This document shows, in pieces, positions 10,758 through 19,405 of a stretch of DNA of 23,724 nucleotides. Every line of letters starts with the position of its first letter. Position 1 is the first letter of the stretch. Location of the stretch: contig MNCI01004358.1 of the NCBI GenBank assembly GCA_015680685.1, positions 120,376 to 144,099 of the forward strand, read 5' to 3'. Below the pieces are notes generated by a model. That model ran no database searches, was not told the DNA's origin, and saw only the letters and a program-made list of their open reading frames with translations. Both the position numbers and the translations under genes were made by a program. Origin of the DNA: Gnetum montanum. Lineage: Eukaryota > Streptophyta > Gnetopsida > Gnetales > Gnetaceae.

Positions 10758-10794
10758 GGGAATGCCAACAGTCCAAGAGTGTAACCCTTGGGTT

Positions 10795-10812
10795 CCCAGG
10801 GTATTTATAGGG
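10795..10812 (-). promoter_or_regulatory. TATA box of middle family-A LTR
   Basis: The minus strand reads CCCTATAAATACCCTGGG, flanked by GGGCTAGCCCTAGCC upstream. The right LTR has the same block with one change in the box. This is the best-preserved promoter of the three copies. Confidence 0.75.
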
Positions 10813-10959
10813 CTAGGGCTAGCCCAAAATGTGGATCAGGTGCCACGTGGCAGTGCGATGGGTGGGACCATGCTTATGCTCATTCAATGTTACATGTGGG
10901 ACACGAGACACTTATAGTGTCAAGCTAGCCATGCTATGCTATGCTGCATAGCTTGAAAA

Positions 10960-11029
10960 TGGTGCTATGCTGCACTATGCTACACAGCGTGACATGGTGC
11001 TATGCTACACTATGCTACACAGCGTAACC
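10960..11029 (-). repeat. 2 x 35 bp repeat in U3 of middle LTR
   Basis: 10960-10994 and 10995-11029 both read TGGTGCTATGCT(G/A)CACTATGC followed by TACACAGCGT. This is the position where the left LTR carries its much longer hairpin minisatellite and where the right LTR holds a degenerate form before it is cut off at 17816. Confidence 0.75.
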
Positions 11030-12311
11030 TAGTACTACGTTAAAAGTGCCATCATTTTGACAGTTGGCCAAATTTGTAGTCGCAATGACAAGACCTAAAA
11101 TTTTGTGGTGTTTCAATGGCCCCTCCTTGTTGACATTTGGAGGAGTGGCCTGAGAGACATTGACAAAGAATTACAAAACACCATAGTAGACATGTCACCA
11201 ACATCACTCATCGGCACAAGATCGGATGTCGTTTTACCATGCTCAAGAGTGTTATGGAAATAAGGTTATGCTAGGGCACAAGGGGTATAGGCAATACTAG
11301 AGAGATGATATTTGAACTGTGGAAATGAAATGCGAATAGTGGACCATGATGTAAGATGAAAATTCAGCATGGCTGATGGTGACCATGGTATGAAGGGGAT
11401 TGCCCTTGAAATGTTGAGCTCTCATCGAAGTGCTTATGAGAGCATCAAATTCAATTTAAGGCTAGGGTAATTATGAAGCTACAACATTATCAATTTGCTT
11501 GTGGATGTGTTTTGCCCCATTCTTTTTTTTTGTGTTGTGAGGCGAACCTTTTTTGGGTTTGACTTACTATTGAATGTTAGCTACAAGTAGGCCATCGAGA
11601 AGATGGGCTTTGTTTCCTAAGGATGATTCATGTTACATCCACCTAGGCTATGACCATGCAACAGAGGCTCCCCACAGGATGAGTTATGTTACATCAACCA
11701 TGGGTTCTACAATTGATATGAAGAGAATGCCATATGCATCATAGTGTGTTTGCATCTGAGGGATGAATAATCATGAGTATGTGGGAGATGAGAGGATATT
11801 AGGATGAAGAAGTGGATGTGCATAGGCTGTAGCAGGGATGAGGGGGATGTGCACTCTTGAATGGCTTAACTATTACAATCATGCACATCAAAGCAATGTG
11901 GTGACTTGCTGTTGTGATGAGATGCATCTTTGCACGACTATCTCCAAGGCTTCGTCCTACAAACACAACTCAAAGAAGATAAGCAAACCACAAAATGTGA
12001 AATGCAAGTGCAAATGTCAGATGTGAAGATGTTGCAGGTGCTAGATGCGAAGATGCTACAAATGTGTCAAATGTTGTACCAGTTGCAAGTGCTCAGGAAG
12101 CCAGTGAAGGTGCCAAGGCGACGATGTTGTTAGTCCTCTGAAGATCACACTAATGGACAGTGGTCCAAAAAATTAGTAGAATGGTGAGAGGCGATAATGC
12201 TACAAGTGCCCCAATGGTTTCACCAATGGTAGGTGCTCATATCACATCAACAACATGCCAGTTTAAAGTCCAGGAAAAACATGAACCAAGTTAAAGGTCT
12301 TGGTAGACTAT

Positions 12312-12512
12312 GATATGCTAGTTCATAGTCCTAGCAGACTGCTAAATGCTAGTTTAATGTCATAGCATAAAGTTGATGTTGTGTCAGTTTAATGTCATGA
12401 CCCAAGGATAAGCTATTGTGCCAGTTTAATGTCATGACCTAGGGATGAGTTGTGCTACATTATAGTCATAGCGGACTATCTATGCCAATTTATAGTCATA
12501 GTAGACTAGCAC
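12312..12512 (-). repeat. Minisatellite at edge of middle LTR, about 6-7 units
   Basis: Units have the core GCTAGTTTAATGTCATAGC or GCCAATTTATAGTCATAG, the same family as the array at 6871-7275 and the in-frame repeat in gag at 15737-15856. It lies directly inside the LTR terminus, as in the left copy, but with about half as many units. Confidence 0.8.
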
Positions 12513-12543
12513 TTACCTTGCTTGTGTAAGGTGTAATGCTGCA

Positions 12544-13005
12544 TGCATGGTCATGCTATTTGCCTACAAGATCCTACAAAAATCAACTAGAAAGAAAACA
12601 ACATCAAGAAACACCTATCGTAAATAGAGTTAAAATGTATGAATGAAAGAAAAGTAATGCAAAAAGTGATAGTTTTAGGCTGTTCTAGGCCATAGGCTAG
12701 TTTAAGACCTTTTTGGGCCATATGTTTTTGTAATTTTCTGTTTTATTTTTATTTTTTGATGTTTTTCAAATGCAATGTGTAAACTAAGTTGAAAAATGTG
12801 TAAAAAAAGCAAAATGCGTGATCTAAGTGAGTGGGAAAAATGTAAATGCATAGGCTAGTGCAATGTAAACAAAAGTGAAAAATGCATGTCAAGCGGAGGA
12901 AAAGGGTAGGCAGGAACCCACTGCATTTTTGGCCAAGGGAAAGTCTTGGTCATGTAGTTGCTTCCTAATTAGGTATGGATTAGGGAGCATGCAAGGCTTA
13001 GGATC
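12544..13005 (-). other. Non-coding stretch between protease and 3' LTR of A2
   Basis: After the protease frame there is no RT, RNase H or integrase similarity. The sequence becomes AT-rich, with runs such as CATTTTTCACTTTTG on the minus strand, and then meets the LTR at 12543. In an autonomous element about 3.5-4 kb of pol would stand here. No clear polypurine tract is visible next to the LTR. Confidence 0.6.
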
Positions 13006-13512
13006 CTATGGGAGGCTATTAGCTTCAACCACTCGTTCGAGTATGTTTGCCTTAGGTGCTGCATTGGTTGTCATAGGTGTACCACTAAGAAACTCTTCTT
13101 TCAAAACTTGTGCCATGTCTATGTCATGAATAGTTGAAGAGGCGACATTATCACCATGGATGATAACTTGACCACCCTCATATGGAATGTGGATTTCTTG
13201 GTGGATGGGAGAGGATATGGCACGTAGTTGGGCTAGCCAAGGCCTACCTAGAATCATGTTGAAACCTGGAACCTCCTCTATGATGGTGAAATCTGCACTA
13301 GTGGGGAATTTCTCTCCTACCACAAAGGCTAAGTTGATTGTACCATTGACTGTGACATATGATCCATTGAAGGATTTCAGACATGTGGTTTTGGTTGGCC
13401 TAATTTGATCCACCGGGCCTAGTTTTTCGATGACAAAGTACAAGACTACGTTTGTTGCTGCACCATCATTGACATGCACTCTGCGGATGGTGCACTACCC
13501 AACATGTATGCT
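13006..13512 (-). pseudogene. Aspartic protease of A2, catalytic Asp lost
   Basis: The minus-strand frame gives TIRRVHVNDGAATNVV at its start and FNMILGRPWLAQL followed by HQEIHIP near its end, the usual opening and closing motifs of Tat-like Ty3/gypsy protease (V-D-x-G-S/A ... LGRPW). In the first motif the catalytic Asp is Asn (VNDGA in place of VDxGA), a G-to-A change, so the enzyme would be inactive. A 1-nt frameshift near 13490 separates it from the preceding PLAYMLG segment. Protease would cut the Gag and Gag-Pol polyprotein. It follows gag on the same strand, but no pol follows it. Confidence 0.85.
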
Positions 13513-14375
13513 AATGGATAGTGGAGCTGAGTGACCTCCCCTTGTTTGGGGTTGACTTTGACTACATCATCATGAAAGGCTAAGGTTGTTGAACCCAATT
13601 CTTGTGGTGTAGGAGGTAACATCATTGCATGGATGGATGCCTCATCTGCAGGGATATCCTCCATAATAGGAATGGAGGTGAAGATCTGGGCCAATGCTTG
13701 GCAATGAGCATATGAGGTCATGACGAGGTCGTACAAGCTCAACATTGTGTTCTTTTGCTTGAGTGCTTGTTTTACCTAGGTTAATGCAGCTACGAAGTCC
13801 TTGTCATTAGTCATTGTGTTGGCCTTGATTCCCTCCATGTGGTTTGAGAAAAAAATCTCTTGTGAAGGGGACTTGGGCTTGGTTTGCTTGGCCTACTTGG
13901 GGGTAGGGGCCCCAGTTCTTGGTTGTTGCTTGCTAGTTGTGGCCTTTGCTTCAGCCATGGGGGTTGCGAGGTACTTGTTTGTCCTTTTGTGTTGCGATTT
14001 GATGGGCCTACATGAGTTGCTAGTGGGATCGACCCTCGAGGGATGAGAGATTGAGACATTGCCCACTGTTGGGATTTGGGTAGGTGAGGGACCATCATGT
14101 TGTCGGACCCTTATGACAAAGGGTATTTTAGGAGTTTTTGTAGGGGTTGTTGTGTGAGTAACTCGTTATGGCACCTTGATGATGAAAGGTTGCTTAGCGG
14201 TTGTTTTTGCTGCGTCATGCTAGTTTAATGTCTTAGCGGACGATTGTTGTGGAACATTAACCACAAAGGATGTTGTGGGTGCTTGAGGTGGCACTTTGAA
14301 AACAAAGGGAGGCCTCTTGCATGTGGAGGCTATAGGGACCTTTGCCTTGTTAGGAGGCACACGGATCACAAAAGG
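13513..14375 (-). pseudogene. Gag-protease linker of A2 with PFVxxVP repeats
   Basis: The minus strand continues the gag-pro reading frame through a low-complexity, Pro/Lys/Thr-rich part. Five degenerate copies of a PFVIRVPPN-like motif are seen (PFVIRVPPN, PPFVFKVPPQ, SFVVNVPQQ, PFIIKVP, PFVIRVR) between 14370 and 14110. After them comes a basic segment and then a better conserved part (13745-13480) that includes MTSYAHCQALAQIF and leads into protease. Stops interrupt it at several Gln or Trp positions. A single copy of the gag 10-residue repeat motif (SSAKTLN) also occurs here at 14216-14249. Confidence 0.6.
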
Positions 14376-14880
14376 TTATTGCACAGGTTTGGGCTTGCCA
14401 CCTATGCCAATTAAGTTTATGACATAGGAAGCATCATCTATGTTGGATTGACTTGCCGTGTCAATCACCAATTGGCCTTGTTCTATCATTCTCTGTAGGT
14501 AATCCTGCAAGGCATAATAGTTGTCTATACTATGACCAGAGAACTGGTGGTAATGACAGTATTGGTCCAATTTAAAATGTTGTGGGACCGAGGGCTCATT
14601 TGGTACTACTAATGTGGGGTTTCTTAGTAGTTTGCAGTACCTATCATGTTTTTGATTGGTAATCATCGATATATGTTTGTGTTGGATTTGCCCGACTTTC
14701 AAGAGTTGCTCCAGTAGTTCAGAGGGTTGCATCAGTAGTGGTGTATATTTTGAGTGGTCCTTACGCTGAAAGTTGTACCTTGGGGTGGCCCCTATCGATG
14801 TAGGCAACTTGGCACCAGAGTTGGTAGTTTTGTCAACTAGGGCCTTGGGTTGCTTAGTTGTTGGACCCTAGTTGGTTGCT

Positions 14881-14996
14881 TTTGTGCTTGCAACCACTGT
14901 TGCTACTATTGTGTTTTTCTTGCAAGCATGTTGGTTNTCTTTTGTGCTTGCAACCACTGTTGCTACTATTGTGTTTTTCTTGCAAGCATGTTGGTT
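14881..14996. repeat. Exact 56 bp duplication flanking an N (assembly joint)
   Basis: 14881-14936 and 14941-14996 are identical over 56 bases and are separated by NTCT, the N being the only ambiguous base in the window (14937). All other repeats here are old and diverged, so an exact copy beside an N is best explained by two contig ends that overlap and were joined without merging. It lies in gag and adds 60 nt, so it does not itself shift the frame. Confidence 0.85.
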
Positions 14997-15736
14997 TCTG
15001 TAGGCCACATAAGCTGGGTCATTGCTAGCTTGCACTACTTCCTCTGTGCTTTTTCTTGGGCAAAGTTTTGGCTAAGAGACTTTGGAGCTAGATAATATAG
15101 TTTGAACTTGATGAAGTCAATCACTGCACCTTTGAAGATGGTCAGTAGATGTGTCTCTATTAGGGGTTCATGGATTTCACTCAATGCAACATTCCAACAT
15201 TGAAGAAATTTTAGCATGGGCTCTAGAGGCCCCTACTTAACCTGCATGAGCTGGTCAAGGGTTGCTTCAAGCTTTAGGTTGTACCTAAAGCATGTCACAA
15301 ACTAGCTTATGAGATCCTCCAAAGAGGAGATTGAGGCCTTGGGGAGTGTGTAATAAAAGTCCAAGGCCTTGCTAGTGAGTGACATGGGGAACATGCACAT
15401 GATAACATGTAGCCAAGCTTGAAGGAGTAGGCATTCAGATCAAAATGTGACCAAGTGTGCATTGGGGTCCCCTTCACCATTGTACTTGGTGAATTGTGGC
15501 AGCTGGACCCTAATTGGAAGAGTTAGAGGTGGTACCATAGTACTAATGAGATCATCTTGATAGAAGTCCACTACCTTGATGGTGTTAGAGGAGGTAGCCT
15601 TAAGTCGGTTGATCTCCTCCATCAAGCTTTGGATTAGTTGGAATGCTTGATTCAAGCTTAGGGATGTGCCAGCCGGTTGCATTGGTTCGGCTTGGGTTGG
15701 TTGCATAGCATAGGGCAGAATTGTTGGTTGTGGAGT

Positions 15737-15856
15737 TTTCTAGTTTAATGTTGTAGCATATGGTTGTTGCCAGTTTAACGTCGTAGCAGACAGGCGTTGC
15801 TAGTTTAACATCATAGCAGACGATTGTTGCTAATTTAATGTCATAGCTAATTGGCG
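15737..15856 (-). repeat. 4 x 30 bp in-frame repeat in gag
   Basis: Units are 15737-15766, 15767-15796, 15797-15826 and 15827-15856, each exactly 30 nt. On the minus strand they encode a 10-residue repeat of the form QQxxATTLNW (variants QRLSATTLNW, QQSSAMMLN, QRQLAMTLN). The nucleotide motif (CTAGTTTAATGTCATAGCAG) is the same as that of the LTR-edge arrays at 6871-7275 and 12312-12512. Confidence 0.85.
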
Positions 15857-16489
15857 TTGATGTCTTGGCTGAGTGATGGGTGCGGTGATCGAAGTAGGCC
15901 ATAGAAAAGTGGGTTGGACAGACACCGCAGACACCAATGAGATAGGTGGAACATAGGATACTTGAGTTGTTTGGGGCTGGGAGGTGGCCCCTACATGAGC
16001 ATAGTGTTGGAAAAATGCATTAGTTGCTTGCAAGGAAGGCTAAATTAGCATGGTCACCATCTCAGAGAGGATGGGTGGACCAAATCCAAGAGGGACTATA
16101 CTAGGGGGTGGTTGTTGAAAGACAATGTGGAGGAGGCTCTCATGCTCGAAGTGGGCCTCAAAATCATCTTCTTTCTTCTATGAGGATTTCTCATGTGTTG
16201 TCCTTGCATCATGCTTGTTTGCAGAGATAAGTTGAGACAACAACTGGTGGTAGGACTTCGTGAGTGGGATTATGTCAAACAAGGAGGGGTTGTACTCTTG
16301 TCCATTTTAGTGGACTTGCTCGTAGTCCTATTTTGCCTCCAGGTTAAGGTAATCTACTGGTAGTCTTGCTTAGATTTTGGCACAAACGAAATTGTATTGT
16401 TCAAGGATTAGTGTGGCACACTTTAGCTGGATTGTGGTATCAAACATGTTAGATATTAATGTGGAAGGTTGATCTAGATTCATATTCAT

Positions 16490-16784
16490 AAATCAGGTTG
16501 TGAAAGTTGCTATCTGTAGAAAATAACTAACTCTGAAAATGAAAAAAAAAATGACTAAATCTTCCAGTAGCAAGAAAGTGGATAAGTGTAAAAATGAAAG
16601 AAAAAAATGCTAAGTATGAAAATGTAGAAAAAAATGCTAAGTGTGAAAACTACTAAAAATGGCCAACTCTGGCGCTACACTTGCTACGTTGGAGCTTGCT
16701 ATGCTCTAAGAACTTGTTATGCTCTCTAGAACATCTAGAGTTTTGACTAAGTGCTAATCAAAAATGTAGACAGAAATGGTTCAT
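16490..16784 (-). other. Untranslated leader of A2
   Basis: This lies between the primer-binding site and the gag start. It has no reading frame and holds AAAATGAAAGAAAAAAATGCT-type A-rich repeats on the plus strand (16535-16660) and a few GCTATGCTCT motifs like those of the LTR U3 arrays (about 16700-16735). In retrotransposons this segment usually carries packaging signals; nothing specific is seen. Confidence 0.6.
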
Positions 16785-16802
16785 GCCCTCCTTCTAGCAC
16801 CA
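16785..16802 (-). promoter_or_regulatory. Primer-binding site, tRNA-Asn type
   Basis: On the plus strand this reads GCCCTCCTTCTAGCACCA. From memory, the 3' end of plant tRNA-Asn(GUU) is ...CCCTCCTTCTAGCGCCA, so the minus strand is complementary to it with about two mismatches in 18, including a G-to-A type change expected from decay. It is 5 nt (ATTTT on the minus strand) from the end of the right LTR, the normal spacing. This fixes the direction of A2 and the inner end of its 5' LTR. Confidence 0.8.
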
Positions 16803-16807
16803 AAAAT

Positions 16808-17816
16808 AGTAGCATTTGAAAATGTCGGTGGCTAGAACATTGAGAGGTTATCAGTCACATAACCTAACCCTGAATCCGTGTGAGGGTTGTGTCGGAGAAA
16901 ATGGAAACAAGGTGCCTTGAACAGTCTTTTCGATCAAACAGGGACTTACGTGGTGTTAAAATGATCGTATGTGAAAAGATTTTATACTACGTTATGTGTA
17001 GCCATCAGGTTTGGCTAGTAGCAGGATGTCCTAGCCTGAGAACAATGATGTGAACATGCAAATATGTATGAAATAGTAAGAAAGTGCAAGAATTACACTA
17101 AATGCCAAAGAGAAATGCTGGAGAAATACAATAGAATTTAAGAATAGTAGTGCACTGCTCCAAAAGAGGGAGCATGGTTAATTCACAAAGGTATACATAG
17201 TGTACCATTGGCATAATGGGAATGTAGTCACAGCCTCGGTGGCATTGGGTCATGAAGTCTTGTGCTTGTCATGATGAATTGTGCCTACCAGATTGGCCAT
17301 CGTGATGTACCGTGCAATGTTTTGCAGGGCTACAATAGGGTTGCAGTGGGCTATGATATACAACTTTGCCTCTCTGCCAGTGTGGTGTGCTCTAGGTCTT
17401 ATTCATCCATGGATCTTAGTGCCAAGATACAAAAATGCCAAATGCCAAGTGCTTAAAAAGGCTTACATCTAGGGAATGCCAGCCACTTGGGAATGCTAAT
17501 GGTCCTGGAATGTAACCACTGGCAGATGCCAACATTTAAGGAATGCCAAACCTTGGGGAATGCCAATAGTCCAGGAATGTAACCCTTGGGTTCCTAGGGT
17601 ACTTATAGGGCTAGGGCTAGCCCAAAATGTGGATCAGGTATCATGTGGCAATGCGGTGGATGGGACCATGCTTATGCTCATTCAATGTTACATGCGAGAC
17701 ATAGGATGCTTGTAGTGTCAAGCTAGCTATGCTGTGCTACGCTGCATAGCTTGAAGACTATGCTATGTTGGGCTACACTACATAATGTGACATGGTGCTA
17801 CGATGTGCGATGTTAT
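16808..17816 (-). repeat. Family-A LTR, right copy, truncated (5' LTR of A2)
   Basis: It aligns with 9961 to about 11010 of the middle LTR: the same opening (AGTAGCATTTG against TGTAGCATCTG), the same TATA block at 17593-17610 and the same GGAATGCCAAC repeats. The alignment stops near 17800, inside the U3 repeat region, and about 1.5 kb of U3 is missing. The cut coincides with the right arm of the inverted repeat at 17817. Differences from the middle LTR are about 14% over the first 300 nt, counted by eye, mostly transitions, which points to an old insertion. Confidence 0.85.
17593..17610 (-). promoter_or_regulatory. TATA box of right family-A LTR
   Basis: The minus strand reads CCCTATAAGTACCCTAGG, the same element as in the middle LTR with one change inside the box (AAATA to AAGTA). 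Most of its upstream U3 is absent. Confidence 0.65.
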
Positions 17817-17965
17817 TGTTGGCAACCGTTTGGGATGTGACCGCCAACAAGTGTCCTCGAACAAGATTTAGGTGCTTGCTAGTCTTCTGGAAACACCAAG
17901 GCCCAGATACCTCCAAATAGAATTAGTAGTTAATGTGAGTATGTGTGTGTGCTGTTGCAGTGTGC
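17817..17965 (-). repeat. Right arm of the inverted repeat
   Basis: It begins TGTTGGCAACCG on the plus strand and is the reverse complement of 147-1 at about 90% identity by eye. It marks the sharp end of the truncated right LTR of A2. On the minus strand it forms the end (…GCCAACA) of the LTR-like block that starts near 19383. Confidence 0.75.
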
Positions 17966-19052
17966 GGTTGTAAAAAATGAAATGATTACATTGTGTGTAA
18001 ACTACAAATGACTTATCTTAAAGACATTCAGCCAACTTTGCCAAGTACTGGGAGTTATTAAGAGTTCCTATTTTGTTCAATTACCTAGTCTACGCAGTTC
18101 TTATAATACCTACTTGTAACAAATAAAGTTTTGCAAAAACATTAGAGCAAAACTCTGCAAATCTACTTCTAATTTTTCCCAGAGAAAGAGATAGTTCCAC
18201 AAGAAAACTAGAAATAGAGTGAGATTCAATGGAAATAGAAAGAAGAGAACAAGAAAGCAGATTTGTGTAAAGATCTCAAATGTTTAAACAAGGTAAAATG
18301 ATACAAGTAAACACTTCACAATAAAGGTATCCCAAACTCAATAGCTACAAATTGTTCAAACTTCCAAGCCTCAAATAAGCAATTTCTTTAAGACAATCCT
18401 ACTATGCTACCCAAAAATTTGCTACGTACACTATCACGTACGAGACTCTATTTTGGCTAGATAACCGATGTCAACAATTGCATTCAACAGAACCTTCAAA
18501 AGACTTGACAATTTCTAATTGAAATACCATGGAGATTCACTTTAAAGATAAAATAAATCTATTCTGGTCCTATCAAAATACCAAAGATTTTCTGAACCCT
18601 CTTGACTATTGAATCGTTCAATGGCTTGACTACATGTAGAGGCTCTCTTACAACAATCTCAATAGCGGTTCTTATACATTGCACAATAACAAAATTCACT
18701 ACTAAAATGCTCTTAAGGCTTTCAAACACAAGCTCTTCTATGGAAAAATTTTAATAGAAATTTTCTATCGTGCAACAAGAATAATAAGAGCAATCTAAAA
18801 ATCCAAAAATTACTTCCCAAACATGATACTATTTAAACCACTAGCTAAACAATTTAAAAAAAAATAAAAAAAATAAACATAACTCACAGGACTATGACAA
18901 AGAGGTTGAAATATTTTCTTTAGCAAGTCATCTTACAAGCAATCTTTCACAATGTCTTCTTTACAAATGCTCTTCCAAGACCCAAAGTGTGTCTCCAAGT
19001 GAGAGCTAGTAATGTTAGATCCCTCGCGTCCTAGTCCTTCTAACCCCTGAAG

Positions 19053-19065
19053 CCTTTTTATAGGG
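19053..19065 (-). promoter_or_regulatory. TATA box of family D
   Basis: The minus strand reads CCCTATAAAAAGG, a strong plant TATA element, located 40-145 bp downstream of the repeat array at 19104-19209. No gene follows it. Confidence 0.6.
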
Positions 19066-19103
19066 TTCAAAAGGTAGCTAGACTTTTTAAAATATCTTGG
19101 CTA

Positions 19104-19209
19104 ACTTCTCTCCCAAGTAAGGAAGTTATAACTTGCCCAACAAGTTAGGAGATATTACTTGGCCAACAAGTTAGGAAGTTGTAACTTATACATAAAGTTA
19201 GAAGAAAAT
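19104..19209 (-). repeat. 4 x 26-27 bp array upstream of the family D TATA box
   Basis: Units are 19104-19130, 19131-19156, 19157-19183 and 19184-19209. Each begins ACTT, and the middle two contain the partly palindromic ACTTG(C/G)CCAACAAGT. The position just upstream of a TATA box suggests an enhancer-type repeat. Confidence 0.75.
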
Positions 19210-19405
19210 CATGTTCACATTGGCATGTGTAAATATTACAAATATTACTTCTATAAGCAATAGCCTATATAATATTTTTTGAAAATAAATCCAAGATCTC
19301 CAATTTATTTTAATTATTTTATTTAGGATTTTAATTACTAAATTTCATTAAGCCCTAGTAATTCTCATGAAAGTAATTTAGCATCCACCTTAGTGTAGAC
19401 GTTGG

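Larger units (their letters stand above)
9961..12543 (-). repeat. Family-A LTR, middle copy (3' LTR of A2)
   Basis: This 2.58 kb LTR starts TGTAGCAT and ends ATGCTGCA on the plus strand, a near-perfect inverted terminal pair with TG...CA ends. Its left part (9961 to about 11010) aligns with the truncated right LTR 16808-17816 at roughly 86% by eye over the first 300 nt, with mostly transition differences. It also aligns with the left LTR over its whole length. It interrupts the RT gene of A1 exactly at 9960/9961. A TATA box lies at 10795-10812. The open frames inside it (for example 10184-10405 minus and 11838-12133 plus) have no family features and do not persist in the other copies. Confidence 0.85.
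14376..16489 (-). pseudogene. Gag of A2 (Ty3/gypsy), decayed
   Basis: The likely start is the ATG at 16487-16489 (MNMNLDQPSTLISNMFD), about 295 nt downstream of the primer-binding site. Next come a Pro/Gln-rich N-terminal part, a 4 x 10-residue repeat (15856-15737), and the retrotransposon gag core from about 15530 to 15040 (LPQFTKYNGEGDPNAHL; SKALDFYYTLPKASISSLEDL; PMLKFLQCWNVAL). The C-terminal part has CHYHQFSGHSIDNYYALQ (near 14540), where the last Cys of the usual C-x2-H...GH...C motif is Tyr. Gag forms the particle that packages element RNA. The frame is broken by many TAG stops (mostly at expected Gln) and by the assembly duplication at 14881-14996. Confidence 0.9.
17817..19383 (-). 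mobile_element. LTR-like block, family D, minus strand
   Basis: No coding similarity is seen in this 1.57 kb. On the minus strand it has the order of an LTR: AT-rich U3, a 4-unit repeat array (19209-19104), a TATA box (19065-19053), then about 1.2 kb of T-rich untranslated sequence ending in GCCAACA at 17817. A possible start is TGCTAAATTAC at 19383. I find no matching target duplication at the two ends, so either the ends are misplaced or the copy is a fragment. It could also be an LTR plus leader of a truncated element. Confidence 0.5.

Noticed and set aside
10033-12133. Several plus-strand open frames inside the middle LTR
   Set aside because: The equivalent frames are not open in the other LTR copies and they run through tandem repeats; they arise by chance from repeat DNA.
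13006-13129. Missing RT hidden between protease and the middle LTR
   Set aside because: I read all three minus frames of 12544-13005 and found no RT motif (no FGL, YVDD or LNPKKC-like segment).
13801-15095. Plus-strand open frames opposite gag (13801-14046, 14850-15095)
   Set aside because: They are antisense to gag and linker sequence that has clear family motifs on the minus strand; one of them runs through the N and the duplicated segment.
1-17965. Whole block as one giant Mutator-like transposon
   Set aside because: No transposase is visible and no target duplication can be seen with the left end outside the window; kept only as an alternative in the finding on the inverted repeat.
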